From NCBI RefSeq assembly GCF_000397205.1, contig NC_021237.1, positions 2,729,001 through 2,793,000 of the forward strand: a DNA stretch of 64,000 bases, written 5' to 3'. Below, one piece after another: positions 44,790 through 52,915 of the stretch (positions are counted from its first letter, which is position 1; the number at the start of each line of letters is the position of its first letter). This DNA is from Pseudomonas protegens CHA0 (GTDB lineage: Bacteria > Pseudomonadota > Gammaproteobacteria > Pseudomonadales > Pseudomonadaceae). Both the position numbers and the translations under genes were made by a program. Under the pieces are notes generated by a model that was not told the DNA's origin, did not search any database, and was given only the letters and a program-made list of their open reading frames with translations.

Positions 44790-45497
44790 TCACTCCAGGA
44801 AACAACGATCGAACAAATACAGCTCGGCGGGCTTGAGCTGCTCCACGGTGGCCTGGGGCCGGCCGCCGTCGCCGCTCTTCTTGCGCCCGGTGTCGCGCAG
44901 GTAGCCGGCCTCGCTCATCTTCAGCAGGCGCTGGCGGATGCTGGTCTTGAGCACCGGACGCTGCAGCACCAGGGAGAAGATGCTCACCGCCTCGGGGGCG
45001 CTGAACTCGTTGCCGAGAAACATCAGCGGCAGGCTGCTGTACAGGGATTTGGAAAACAGCCGCTCGTGCACCTGGGCTACCAGGGCGTTGTGGTCGAAGG
45101 GCAGCTTGAAGGCACCGCTGGCCACCTCGTCGAGGGCGAAGAAGCCCTGTTGCGCGGCGGGCTCCACCGGCTCGCTGAGGATTCCCAGGTAGAAGGTCGA
45201 GGACGACCAGCAGCGCGGGTCGCGAAAGGCGTCGCCCACCGTGCCCACCTGTTCCAGCCAGGCCAGGGGCATGTCCACCTTGCTCGAACGGCGCAGGCGT
45301 TCCACTGCGTCATTCAGGCTGCGGTCTTCGACGTCGCCGTTGACCACGATGCCCGGCAGCGCCCAGTGCCCGGCGAAGGGCTCAGCATCCCGTTGATGGA
45401 GGAGGATCTGCAGCTCGCCGCGTTCGCGGTGATAGCGCAGCAGGCACAGGTCGATGGTGTGCAGGTAGGCGCTGGGGAGGGTGGTGCGGTCGTGCAT
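44790..45497 (-). CDS. nrtR: NrtR, Nudix-related repressor of NAD metabolism
   Basis: This 235-residue regulator has an N-terminal Nudix-like domain (residues 10-145). GELQILLHQRDAEPFAGHWA and LPGIVVNGDVEDRSLNDAVE lack the full catalytic Nudix box. A C-terminal winged HTH follows (about 155-225), with FLGNEFSAPEAVSIFSLVLQ, TSIRQRLLKMSEAGYLRDTG and RKKSGDGGRP. This is the NrtR layout, in which ADP-ribose bound to the inactive Nudix domain releases DNA. It lies between a NMN adenylyltransferase-like gene (1-base gap) and a Nudix hydrolase. Two palindromes in the divergent promoter region are its probable operators. Confidence 0.93.
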   Translation of the reverse strand: MHDRTTLPSAYLHTIDLCLLRYHRERGELQILLHQRDAEPFAGHWALPGIVVNGDVEDRSLNDAVERLRRSSKVDMPLAWLEQVGTVGDAFRDPRCWSSSTFYLGILSEPVEPAAQQGFFALDEVASGAFKLPFDHNALVAQVHERLFSKSLYSSLPLMFLGNEFSAPEAVSIFSLVLQRPVLKTSIRQRLLKMSEAGYLRDTGRKKSGDGGRPQATVEQLKPAELYLFDRCFLE

Positions 45498-45498
45498 A

Positions 45499-46044
45499 TC
45501 AACTTCCGTGGACGGCGTAGAGGCCGTAGTTTAGCGGATTCATTCCCGGGGCCAGCCATTGCCCGGGCGGCGTTTCGCCACGGGCCAGGCATTGGCGCAA
45601 CACGCTGCTGCGCACCCCGGGCTGCTCTTCGATGCAGAGGACGGAAAAGCGCCGCCGCAGTTCCTCGCCGCGATGGAACCTGGGCAACTGGCGCGCCACG
45701 TCTTCGCCCACCACCAGGGCGATGCGTTTACCGTCCAGGGCCAGGTCGCCGGCCAGGCGTTGCAACAGGGTGAAGCTGTAGACCGGGCCCGGGTCGGCCA
45801 GGGCCAGTTGCCGTTCCAGGCGGCTGACCGCCAGCTCGGCGTCGCACTCTGGCTGCAGGTGCGCGGTGATTGCCTGCAACCAGCTGGCGCGCTGCTCGAA
45901 GTCGGCCATGCGCTTGCCGTCCGGGTGGCGGAAGCTGGGCACCACCAGTACCCGGCGGGCATGGCGGGCGGCTTCGAGCATCACCTGGGCGTGCCCGGCG
46001 TGGGGCGGGTTGAAGGCGCCGCCATAGAGGGCCAGTTCAAACAT
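45499..46044 (-). CDS. Nicotinate/nicotinamide-mononucleotide adenylyltransferase
   Basis: The 181-residue protein starts LALYGGAFNPPHAGHAQVML, the GxFxPxHxGH nucleotide-binding motif of NMN/NaMN adenylyltransferases. EEQPGVRSSVLRQCLARGE is the counterpart of the ISSTxxR signature near the end. It makes NAD or its deamido form from the mononucleotide and ATP. At 181 residues it is shorter than the housekeeping NadD (about 215), so it is probably a salvage paralogue. GAGGAAAAGCAG precedes the ATG. It is the first gene of the minus-strand NrtR unit. Confidence 0.88.
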   Translation of the reverse strand: MFELALYGGAFNPPHAGHAQVMLEAARHARRVLVVPSFRHPDGKRMADFEQRASWLQAITAHLQPECDAELAVSRLERQLALADPGPVYSFTLLQRLAGDLALDGKRIALVVGEDVARQLPRFHRGEELRRRFSVLCIEEQPGVRSSVLRQCLARGETPPGQWLAPGMNPLNYGLYAVHGS

Positions 46045-46060
46045 CTGCTTTTCCTCGTTT

Positions 46061-46079
46061 GGTACATGACGTGTACTTT
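46061..46079. promoter_or_regulatory. Probable NrtR operator for the NMNAT-nrtR-Nudix unit
   Basis: GTACATG-A-CGTGTAC (46062-46076) is a palindrome with one mismatch, followed by TTT. It matches the second operator at 46180-46200 except for one base in its 15-base core. It lies 18 bases upstream of the minus-strand start, where bound protein would block transcription. Confidence 0.8.
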
Positions 46080-46179
46080 AGCATCGCTTTTGTCAGTGGG
46101 AAATAATCTTCTGCACCTTATTTGTGCGTGTTTGTTGAATTTTTTTCGCGAAAAATAAAACGTGCAGGGTCTTGCCATG

Positions 46180-46200
46180 AAAGTACATGACATGTACTTT
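46180..46200. promoter_or_regulatory. Perfect palindromic NrtR operator for pncA-pncB-nadE
   Basis: AAAGTACATG and CATGTACTTT are perfect 10-bp arms around a single A. The site lies 28 bases upstream of the pncA start. Its near-copy serves the divergent unit, with centres 121 bases apart. Position and gene content identify it as the NrtR site. Confidence 0.88.
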
Positions 46201-46227
46201 ATGCTCCATGCAGAGGAGAGACCCAGC

Positions 46228-46875
46228 ATGAACAGCCAAACGATGAAGACCGCTTCCTTCGATGTCGATGCGCAAAAGAGCTTCACCCCGCTGTGCCCGG
46301 ACGAGTTGCCCGTGGCTGAAGGCGACCGCATCGGTGGCGAGCTGAATTTCATGGCGACCCTGGCCAGCCTGCGTATCGGCAGCAAGGACGCCCACAGCCC
46401 CCAGGCGCCCTGGGTGGTGGCCGGGCACGCCCAGATGCTCCAGCCCACGGGCCTTGAACATGCCGATCTGACCTGGGTCAGCCACTGCGTTCCGGGCACT
46501 GAAGGCTTCACCCTTTTGGACGAACTGCCTGCGCCCTATGACTACGACTACTTCGTGTGGAAGGGCGTGGAGCCGGACCTGCACCCCTACGGCGCCTGCT
46601 ACCACGACCTGCACGGCAAGCTGTCCACCGGGGTCATCGAGTACCTCAAGGGCCAGGGCGTACAGCAAGTCATAGTCGGCGGCCTGGCGTTGGATTTCTG
46701 CGTCAAGACCACTGCCCTGCAACTGGCCGCTGCCGGTTTCAAGGTGCTCATTCACCTGCCGGCGTGCCGGGCCATCAGCGCCGAGGGCGCTACCCAGGCC
46801 ATCGCCGACATGCAACAAGCGGGCATCACGGTTGCCGCGACCCGCGAAGAAACCGCCAGATTGGCCAAGGTTTGA
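46228..46875 (+). CDS. pncA: Nicotinamidase
   Basis: PncA hydrolyses nicotinamide to nicotinate, the first step of NAD salvage. The 215-residue isochorismatase-fold protein carries the Cys-Asp-Lys triad: Asp14 in FDVDAQKSF, Lys112 in FVWKG and Cys158 in LALDFCVKTT. Metal ligands Asp54 and His56 (SKDAHS) and His86 (SHCVPGTEG) fit nicotinamidases, not other isochorismatases. GAGGAG lies upstream of ATG 46228. It leads the pncA-pncB-nadE unit. Confidence 0.93.
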   Translation: MNSQTMKTASFDVDAQKSFTPLCPDELPVAEGDRIGGELNFMATLASLRIGSKDAHSPQAPWVVAGHAQMLQPTGLEHADLTWVSHCVPGTEGFTLLDELPAPYDYDYFVWKGVEPDLHPYGACYHDLHGKLSTGVIEYLKGQGVQQVIVGGLALDFCVKTTALQLAAAGFKVLIHLPACRAISAEGATQAIADMQQAGITVAATREETARLAKV

Positions 46876-46884
46876 GGAGTCACC

Positions 46885-48114
46885 ATGGAAAGTGCATTTG
46901 ACCGCAACAACGGCGTGATCCAGAGCCTGCTGGATACCGACTACTACACCTTCACCATGATGCAGGCGGTGTTGCACCAGCACCCCAATGTGGACGTGGA
47001 ATACCAGTTCATCGTTCGTTCCAGAGAGTCCCTGGTGCACCTGATCCCCGAGATCCGCCAGGAGCTGGAAAAGCTTGCCGGCCTGCAGATGCGCGAAGGC
47101 GAACAGCGCTTTTTGTTCAACAAGCGCTTTCGTGAATACCTGACCCCTGACTTCGAACAGTTCCTCGGCCTGTTCCGCTTCAACCTGCGCTACATCCACG
47201 TGGCGGCGGTCGACGGCCAACTGAGCATCCGCGTCCGTGGCCCGATGCTGCACTGCATCATGTTCGAGCAGCCGGTGCTGGCCATGGTCAGCGAGTTGCG
47301 CAACCGCGATAAGTACCCCGAGGTGGAGCTTGAGGATGTCACTCGCCGGCTCTATCAGAAGTTCGAATGGCTGGAGAAAAACGCCAGCCGCGACGAGCTT
47401 GCCGAGTTCCGCGTTTCGGATTTTTCCACCCGCCGGCGCCTGTCGTTCAAGGCCCAGCGCGAAGTGGTGAAGATCATGCGCAGCGATTTCCCCGGGGTCT
47501 TCGTCGGCACCAGCAATGCGCACCTGGCCTATGAGTTCGACCTGCCACTGATCGGCACCATGGCCCACCAATGGCTGATGGTGCACCAGCAACTGGGGCG
47601 GCTGCGCGAGAGCCAGAATGCGGCCCTGGAGAATTGGGTGCACGAGTATCGCGGGCGCCTGGGCATTGCCCTGACCGACTGCATCAGCACCGATTTCTTC
47701 CTCAAGGACTTCGACCTGTACTTCGCCAAGCTCTACGACGGCCTGCGCCAGGATTCCGGGGACCCGATCCTCTGGGCCGACAAGGTCCTGGCCCGCTACC
47801 GGGAACTGGGCATCGACCCGCGGACCAAGGACCTGATGTTTTCCGATGGCCTGAACTTCGAGAAATGCCTGCCGATCCTGCGCCACGTGCGTGGCCAGGC
47901 CCGCTTCGGTTTCGGCATGGGCACCAGCCTGGCCTGCGATGTGGAGGGCGTGGAGCCGCTGAGCATCGTGATGAAGCTGGTGCGGGTGCATGGCGAACCG
48001 GTGGTGAAGTTCTCCGACGACCCGATCAAGAACGTCTGCGAAGATCCGTCGTTCCTCCGGTACGCGGCCCAGGTGTTCAACGTCGATCTTGCCCACTCGC
48101 CCCTGGAGGCCTGA
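46885..48114 (+). CDS. pncB: Nicotinate phosphoribosyltransferase
   Basis: PncB joins nicotinate to PRPP, with ATP, to give nicotinate mononucleotide. The 409-residue protein matches the family throughout: [20 protein letters not shown], then [20 protein letters not shown] (His-less loop region), [13 protein letters not shown] and [15 protein letters not shown] (phosphate-binding SGD). It lies nine bases after pncA and one base before nadE. GAGGAG precedes the ATG. NrtR control through the upstream operator is expected. Confidence 0.97.
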   Translation: MESAFDRNNGVIQSLLDTDYYTFTMMQAVLHQHPNVDVEYQFIVRSRESLVHLIPEIRQELEKLAGLQMREGEQRFLFNKRFREYLTPDFEQFLGLFRFNLRYIHVAAVDGQLSIRVRGPMLHCIMFEQPVLAMVSELRNRDKYPEVELEDVTRRLYQKFEWLEKNASRDELAEFRVSDFSTRRRLSFKAQREVVKIMRSDFPGVFVGTSNAHLAYEFDLPLIGTMAHQWLMVHQQLGRLRESQNAALENWVHEYRGRLGIALTDCISTDFFLKDFDLYFAKLYDGLRQDSGDPILWADKVLARYRELGIDPRTKDLMFSDGLNFEKCLPILRHVRGQARFGFGMGTSLACDVEGVEPLSIVMKLVRVHGEPVVKFSDDPIKNVCEDPSFLRYAAQVFNVDLAHSPLEA

Positions 48115-48115
48115 C

Positions 48116-48943
48116 ATGAGCAATTCAACCCAAGCACGCATCGCCCGGGAACTGGGCATCGACCGGCAACTGGTTCGCGGTGGCGAGGCCGCCGAGATTG
48201 CCCGGCGTGTGGCCTTTATCCAGCAGGTACTGCGCGAGTCTGGCTGCAGCACCCTGGTACTGGGCATCAGTGGCGGGGTGGATTCCCTGACCGCCGGCCG
48301 CCTGTGCCAGTTGGCGGTGGAGCAGATGCGCGCCGCGGTGCAGGAGGCCCGTTTCATCGCCATGCGCCTGCCTTATCGGCAACAGGCGGATGAAAGTGAT
48401 GCCCAGGCTTGCCTGGACTTCATTGGCCCGGACGCGGTGAGCACTTGCAACATTGCCGACAGCGTCGAGGGCCTGATGAACCAGGTGCGGATCGACGGCC
48501 TGCAGCCTTCGCCGGCCCTCACGGACTTCGTCAAGGGCAACGTCAAGGCCCGGGCGCGGATGCTGGCCCAGTACGCGGTGGCCAACTTCAGCAACGGCCT
48601 GGTGGTGGGCACTGACCACGGCGCCGAGGCCCTGATGGGTTTCTTCACCAAGTACGGCGACGGCGCCTGCGACCTGGCCCCGCTGTCGGGGCTGACCAAG
48701 ACCCAGGTGCGGCTGCTGGCCGAGGCCCTCGGCGCGCCAAGGCATCTGGTGTACAAGGCGCCCACCGCGGACCTGGAGGAACTGGCGCCGGGCAAGCTGG
48801 ACGAAACGGCGTACGGTTGCAGCTACGCAGAAATCGATGCCTACCTGATGGGCCAACCGGTGCCCGATAGCGTGCGCCAACTGATTGAAAGCGCCTACCG
48901 GCGCACCTCTCACAAACGCGCCTTGCCCCGCAGTCCCGCCTGA
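48116..48943 (+). CDS. nadE: NAD synthetase, ammonia-dependent
   Basis: NadE amidates deamido-NAD to NAD. This 275-residue form has only the synthetase domain and no glutaminase domain, so ammonia is the donor. The P-loop [20 protein letters not shown] (residues 43-62) and the segments [20 protein letters not shown] and [20 protein letters not shown], then [15 protein letters not shown], are complete. It is the last gene of the salvage unit and is followed by a REP pair. Confidence 0.97.
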   Translation: MSNSTQARIARELGIDRQLVRGGEAAEIARRVAFIQQVLRESGCSTLVLGISGGVDSLTAGRLCQLAVEQMRAAVQEARFIAMRLPYRQQADESDAQACLDFIGPDAVSTCNIADSVEGLMNQVRIDGLQPSPALTDFVKGNVKARARMLAQYAVANFSNGLVVGTDHGAEALMGFFTKYGDGACDLAPLSGLTKTQVRLLAEALGAPRHLVYKAPTADLEELAPGKLDETAYGCSYAEIDAYLMGQPVPDSVRQLIESAYRRTSHKRALPRSPA

Positions 48944-48950
48944 GCCGACG

Positions 48951-49014
48951 CCTTCGCCGGCAAGCCGGCTCCTACTCCATCACCCCCGGCCGTAGGAGCT
49001 GGCTTGCCAGCGAA
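48951..49014. repeat. Pair of REP elements, tail-to-tail, after nadE
   Basis: Two copies of the Pseudomonas REP unit (core GTAGGAGCYGGCTTGCC then RGCGAA) lie in opposite orientation. The first is on the minus strand (48951-48975), the second on the plus strand (48992-49014), with 16 bases between. Each copy contains its own small hairpin. Confidence 0.8.
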
Positions 49015-49047
49015 CAACCGCGCCAGCCAAGCGCGGCCACCCGCCCT

Positions 49048-49515
49048 TCAATCCGGCCATTTCCTCAAGCTCGCCCGGCATTCTTCAATCAGCTCGGGCA
49101 TATGCTCGCGCACGTCCTGCCAACCCAGCATGCCCAGCAGCTCACGCGCTTCCTGGCGCAGGGGCAGCCATTGCGGGTGTTTGAAACCGTTGTCCTCCAG
49201 CGTTACCCCGTAGGCCTCTCGGCACAGCGCTTCACAGCCGCTCAACAGGGCTTGCAGGCGCGGGTGCAGAGTGGGCGCCAGGTACGCCGGAAAGTGCTTC
49301 ACGAAGCCCTCGAGGTAATCCAGGTGGTTGGACCACAGGCCACAGTCGGCGCAGCAGCCGACCTCCGTGCGCTGGCGGTCGGCCTCCAAGGCCAGGAACT
49401 CCAGGGCCGGGCCCAGCTCTCCCAGCAGGATGATCTTTCGGTACTCGTCCTGGCCGTACCAGGTCCAGACGTTCGAGGCGAGGGGGGAGCTGCAGCGAGT
49501 GGGTGCTTCACTCAT
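49048..49515 (-). CDS. Unknown cytoplasmic protein, last gene of the lipoprotein unit
   Basis: The 155-residue protein has no signal or membrane segment. VGCCADCGLWSNHLDYLEGF gives a CC..C cluster that could bind metal. It is mostly helical (SGCEALCREAYGVTLED, HMPELIEECRASLRKWP). Its start overlaps the GFA gene end by eight bases, which suggests coupled translation. I do not recognise a family. Confidence 0.7.
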   Translation of the reverse strand: MSEAPTRCSSPLASNVWTWYGQDEYRKIILLGELGPALEFLALEADRQRTEVGCCADCGLWSNHLDYLEGFVKHFPAYLAPTLHPRLQALLSGCEALCREAYGVTLEDNGFKHPQWLPLRQEARELLGMLGWQDVREHMPELIEECRASLRKWPD

Positions 49516-49918
49516 GCTGTCCGCCTTTATCCTGCGTTGTCGGTGCGGGCTGCCAGCCCTCGGGCCAGCGGTCGCTGAACGAATGGCTGTGCGGCATCAG
49601 CTCCGGGTCGCGGTTGTCATCGAAGCAGCCCAGGAGCAAGGCAATGGTCGGCTGATCATCGATGGCCCCCAGGGAGCTGCCGCAAGCCCGGCAAAAGGCC
49701 CGGCTCGAAGAGTCTGACGACCTGAAGGTCGCCGGAGCGCCGGCGGGGCCGGTCCAGGTCACCCGCTCTCGGGGGAATTCGACCCACGCCAGCGTCAGCG
49801 CGCCACTGTGGCGCTGGCACAATTGGCACGAGCAGGTATGGGGATTGGCGGCAGGCCCGCGGGCTTCGAAGCGGACCTGGCCGCACAGGCAGCCGCCCTG
49901 GTACAGGCTGGCAGTCAT
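49508..49918 (-). CDS. GFA-family (glutathione-dependent formaldehyde-activating-like) protein
   Basis: The 136-residue protein shows the GFA zinc-binding pattern: GGCLCGQVRFEA, HTCSCQLCQRHSGA and SRAFCRACGSSLG. Together they give the six or more cysteines of the family. Most members are not true formaldehyde-activating enzymes. Its start shares one base with the stop of the lipoprotein upstream (TGATG), so the genes are tightly coupled. Its role beside lipoproteins is unknown. Confidence 0.9.
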   Translation of the reverse strand: MTASLYQGGCLCGQVRFEARGPAANPHTCSCQLCQRHSGALTLAWVEFPRERVTWTGPAGAPATFRSSDSSSRAFCRACGSSLGAIDDQPTIALLLGCFDDNRDPELMPHSHSFSDRWPEGWQPAPTTQDKGGQHE

Positions 49919-50439
49919 CAGCGTGGGTTCTCCTGAGGAATCAAACGGTCCTTTTCCAAATCGCGCAGCAGTTCATCGAGCATCTCTCTGCGACTTTCGA
50001 TCTGCACCGGCGGTACATACCAGGCCGCCACACTATAGCCTTCACGACGGTAGTCGTAGGTCTTGAGCAGTTGGCCGTCCTTGAGCAGGCTGCCGCGCAA
50101 GTTGCTCTGGTAGGAGTAGGGCATGGGGAAGGTCAGCAGGGTGATGGCATTTAACGCGCCAAGCAGTCCCGCACTCTTGCCTCCAGGCTCGCTGATCAGG
50201 AGGCTGTAGCCGCTGCGACTATAGCCACCATCGAGAAAGGAGAAGGCTCCGGTTTGACGCAGGGCGGCGATGGTCTCCCGTTGCTCCTGTTCGTCGAAGC
50301 GACTTTTCACCGGGCCCAGGTCCAGGGTCAGCGGTACATAGGGATGTTGACTGCGGTAGTCCAGCGGCGCCATTCGGGTGCCACAACCGGTGATGATCAG
50401 TGCGCTGCACAGCAGGGCGGTCAAACCTATGGGGTTCAT
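49918..50439 (-). CDS. Lipoprotein, paralogue of the next gene upstream
   Basis: The 173-residue product has a lipoprotein signal ending LIITGCGT (Cys19). It shares with the gene at 50436-50957 the order LRQTGAFSFL, a hydrophobic stretch (GALNAITLLTFPMPYSYQ), then LLKDGQLLKTYDYRREGYSV. The paralogue has LRATGVF, LLHEGKLLKRYSYRN at the same places. The start overlaps the upstream stop by four bases (ATGA). Probably outer- or inner-membrane-anchored; the function is unknown. Confidence 0.82.
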   Translation of the reverse strand: MNPIGLTALLCSALIITGCGTRMAPLDYRSQHPYVPLTLDLGPVKSRFDEQEQRETIAALRQTGAFSFLDGGYSRSGYSLLISEPGGKSAGLLGALNAITLLTFPMPYSYQSNLRGSLLKDGQLLKTYDYRREGYSVAAWYVPPVQIESRREMLDELLRDLEKDRLIPQENPR

Positions 50440-50957
50440 TGGGCCTGACTCGCGGTTGGCAACAGTTGATCCTGACGCAGATCGCCAGCAAAGGCGCGGG
50501 CGATGCGCTGGATATTCTGCTCTTGCATTTCACCGCCTTGATCCAGCAGCCAGGTGTATTTATGCGTCAGGTTGCGATAGCTGTAGCGCTTGAGGAGCTT
50601 GCCCTCGTGCAGCAGGCTGATGTCGGTGTGGGTGTCGATGCCATTGGAGAGCGGCATCAGGAACAGAGTGGCGGCACTGAGGAAGATCAACGGCATTGGC
50701 GGCATGTCCCGCTCGGACTTGAATTGAATTCGGGCGCTGTAGTCGCCAGCTTGTCCGGCGCCGGTCTGGACATCTTCGAACACCCCGGTGGCACGCAAGG
50801 CGTTACGTAACTCAGCGGCGCGTAATGGGTCATCGACCATCACATGCAGGGGCATCAAATAGGCTTGGCCATCCGTCAGCGGACGGTCCGGCAAGGTGTC
50901 GGTTGCCGCGCAGCCCGCGAGCAGCACAAGGGCGCAAAGGCTCAGGCAGGATTTCAT
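50436..50957 (-). CDS. Lipoprotein, paralogue of the gene downstream
   Basis: The 173-residue protein has the lipobox LVLLAGCAA (Cys16). A domain follows with LRNALRATGVFEDVQTG, a hydrophobic segment LIFLSAATLFLMPLSNGI and SLLHEGKLLKRYSYRNLTHK. It looks like a tandem duplicate that has diverged strongly from the gene at 49918-50439. ATGA overlaps join it to both neighbours. Start 50957 was chosen because it follows the overlap pattern; the longer frame is not needed. Confidence 0.82.
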   Translation of the reverse strand: MKSCLSLCALVLLAGCAATDTLPDRPLTDGQAYLMPLHVMVDDPLRAAELRNALRATGVFEDVQTGAGQAGDYSARIQFKSERDMPPMPLIFLSAATLFLMPLSNGIDTHTDISLLHEGKLLKRYSYRNLTHKYTWLLDQGGEMQEQNIQRIARAFAGDLRQDQLLPTASQAQ

Positions 50958-51619
50958 GGATGAATCTCCGCAGTGGCGTTGGCTGGGCTGGTTTGCTTGT
51001 CGACGGGAAGGATGAAGGGCTTGGCCTTGTCCAGATCCAGCGGCATCCATTGCAGCTCCGGCAGCCCCGGTACCTGGCGCTGGGCAATCACGGCGTCACG
51101 GGGCATCTGATTGCTCCAGGCAAAGAAGCACTGGGTCACTTGGCTGCAGACCGAGCGAAACTCGCCGATGTAATACGCCTTGCCCGCCTCCAGGCGCAGC
51201 GGCAGTACGAACTCTTCGCGCGCTTCCTGGGATTGCAGTCGTGAGCCGAGCCCCGGGGTGTAGACCATGGACCAGAACTGGAAGTTGTAGAACTCGTAGT
51301 CACCCGGTTTGAGCGGCATGACAAATACACTGCCGGCGGCGCGGGGTTCATGGATGTCCTCAGGCGTTGGTCGTGGGTCGCCCTCCCAGAGTGCCGCGGC
51401 GCCATTGATTGAGCCGCGCTTGCGAATCAGCAGGCGCAGGTTGGTGGCGGCACCGCCGCCGCCCAGGTACTGCGGGCCAATAGCGCCCACCAGATAGGTC
51501 GTGGGTTCGTTGGCTGCGGGTTGCAGAGGGGCGCTGACGATGGCGGCGGGTTGGCTGATGCAGCCAGAAACTATGCTGGTGGCCAGCAGCAAGGACGAAG
51601 CCTTGAGTACGCGGAACAT
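50954..51619 (-). CDS. Lipoprotein, first gene of the overlapping unit
   Basis: The 221-residue protein has a lipoprotein signal ending SIVSGCIS (Cys20). The mature part looks like a beta sandwich, with VFVMPLKPGDYEFYNFQFWS and FVLPLRLEAGKAYYIGEFRS, a pattern seen in DUF2846-like proteins. It differs from the two lipoproteins downstream. It starts a five-gene unit in which every junction overlaps. A membrane-protein gene ends 159 bases upstream. The function is unknown. Confidence 0.82.
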   Translation of the reverse strand: MFRVLKASSLLLATSIVSGCISQPAAIVSAPLQPAANEPTTYLVGAIGPQYLGGGGAATNLRLLIRKRGSINGAAALWEGDPRPTPEDIHEPRAAGSVFVMPLKPGDYEFYNFQFWSMVYTPGLGSRLQSQEAREEFVLPLRLEAGKAYYIGEFRSVCSQVTQCFFAWSNQMPRDAVIAQRQVPGLPELQWMPLDLDKAKPFILPVDKQTSPANATAEIHP

Positions 51620-51777
51620 GGGGAACCCTGAAAGTGACTTTGGACAAGGCGCAGGTAGGGAGGGAGGTATGAGTGTCTGTACATGGCCTTCCCTGGCGCC
51701 GCTCGTGAGCGGCGCGATGGTACGAGAACCTTAGGGCTTTGTGTAGCGCGTTACCCGGAATGACCTGCCCGGCGGCG

Positions 51778-52794
51778 CTATTGACCGAACCCCGGCGCTG
51801 CCTCTTCGACCTTTCTTTTGTACTGCACCTTGGCTTGGTCGGGGTTGCAGGACAGCAGGGCATCGACCTGGACAAAACCCTTGGACAGCACCTGCCTTTC
51901 TCGCCACAGGTTGCCGCACGCGCCGAATACCCCGGCGCTGAGCAGCCAGCCCAGGGCGAACCAGTGGTGGCCGGCGCCTGTATCAGGGATCAGCAGGGTC
52001 AGGCCCAGGGCAGCCAGGGTGAGGCCGGTCACCCAGTACAGGCTGACGCAGTACGACCAGAGTACGGTGAGAAAGCAGGCGGCAAAATTGAAGCCGATGG
52101 CCACGGCTTCCAGTTCGCCCTGGGGGTTGCGATAGAGGCGGTAGAGGCGTTTGTGTTGTTCCTCTAGGTCCTGGTTGATCCGCTTCTCACGCTCGGCGAT
52201 CTGGATTTTCTCCGTAGCGCTGAGGTCGCTGTCATCGAAGATTTCCTTGAAGGTTTCTTCCAGAAGGTAATAGCCGGTGTAGGCGCTGGAATGGCCTGTG
52301 AGGTACAGGGCGTCGACGCGATAGCGGCGGTTGAGCTTCAACTGGGTGTCGCCACTGAAGAAGCTGCAGGCCGAGGTCTGGATGTGCAACCAATGCTTGC
52401 CAAAGCTGTATTCGATATAGGGCTTGCCGCCGTTCCGAACCCAGCGGCGGTCGAAGTAGCCTTCCAGTTGCTCCACCTGTACGCCCGTGATGTCGGTCCT
52501 GGGTTGCGCCTGGGCGTTGAGCCATTTGGCGATGCACCAGCCACCGACCATCAGGCAGAGGAAGGTGCACAGGATGACCTTGGCAAACAGCGGGCCATCC
52601 AGCAGGCAGATGAGGATGAGGCAGGGGAGCAGCAGGATGCCCGAGAGGACGCAGGTGGTTTCAACATCAGCCTTCCAGGCGCGGGTCAGGTCTTGATTGA
52701 TGCGGTCGATTCTTTCCTGGTCGAGGACTCGGATAACGGCGGTCTCGCTGGGCCCAAGCCTCAGGCTTGGGCGGGTCTTTACAAGACGAAGCAC
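51778..52794 (-). CDS. Membrane protein of unknown function
   Basis: The 338-residue frame has a hydrophobic pair at about residues 48-90 (TCVLSGILLLPCLILICLLD, AKVILCTFLCLMVGGWCIAK) and a second cluster at about 240-305. A charged, coiled-coil-like loop lies between them (IQIAEREKRINQDLEEQHKR). The GTG start at 52794 lacks a clear ribosome-binding site, and a hairpin lies inside its first codons, so the start is uncertain. It precedes the lipoprotein unit on the same strand. Confidence 0.65.
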   Translation of the reverse strand: MLRLVKTRPSLRLGPSETAVIRVLDQERIDRINQDLTRAWKADVETTCVLSGILLLPCLILICLLDGPLFAKVILCTFLCLMVGGWCIAKWLNAQAQPRTDITGVQVEQLEGYFDRRWVRNGGKPYIEYSFGKHWLHIQTSACSFFSGDTQLKLNRRYRVDALYLTGHSSAYTGYYLLEETFKEIFDDSDLSATEKIQIAEREKRINQDLEEQHKRLYRLYRNPQGELEAVAIGFNFAACFLTVLWSYCVSLYWVTGLTLAALGLTLLIPDTGAGHHWFALGWLLSAGVFGACGNLWRERQVLSKGFVQVDALLSCNPDQAKVQYKRKVEEAAPGFGQ

Positions 52795-52796
52795 AG

Positions 52797-52823
52797 GGAC
52801 CGCCCGCGGGTTCGGGGCGGTCC
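52797..52823 (-). terminator. Hairpin below the puuB-like gene
   Basis: GGACCGCCC and GGGCGGTCC form a perfect 9-bp stem with a 9-base loop. It lies 93 bases past the oxidoreductase stop. A second perfect hairpin (GCCCAAGCC-TCA-GGCTTGGGC, 52752-52772) lies just beyond it. Neither has a long T run. Confidence 0.5.
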
Positions 52824-52915
52824 ATGCCTTCGAGGGGCGGGCAGCCTACTGAACAAAGGGCCGGCTCATCAAGCTTTGCTGGCGCCTCGGCTGCCGCCCG
52901 ACTCGCGTCGTGCCA

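Noticed and set aside
46093..46227. Possible riboswitch between the NAD units
   Set aside because: The inverted repeats are short protein-type operators, and no known riboswitch fold is visible.
46093..48363. 756-codon minus-strand frame
   Set aside because: It is antisense to pncA, pncB and the start of nadE, whose motifs are unmistakable. It has no domain features.
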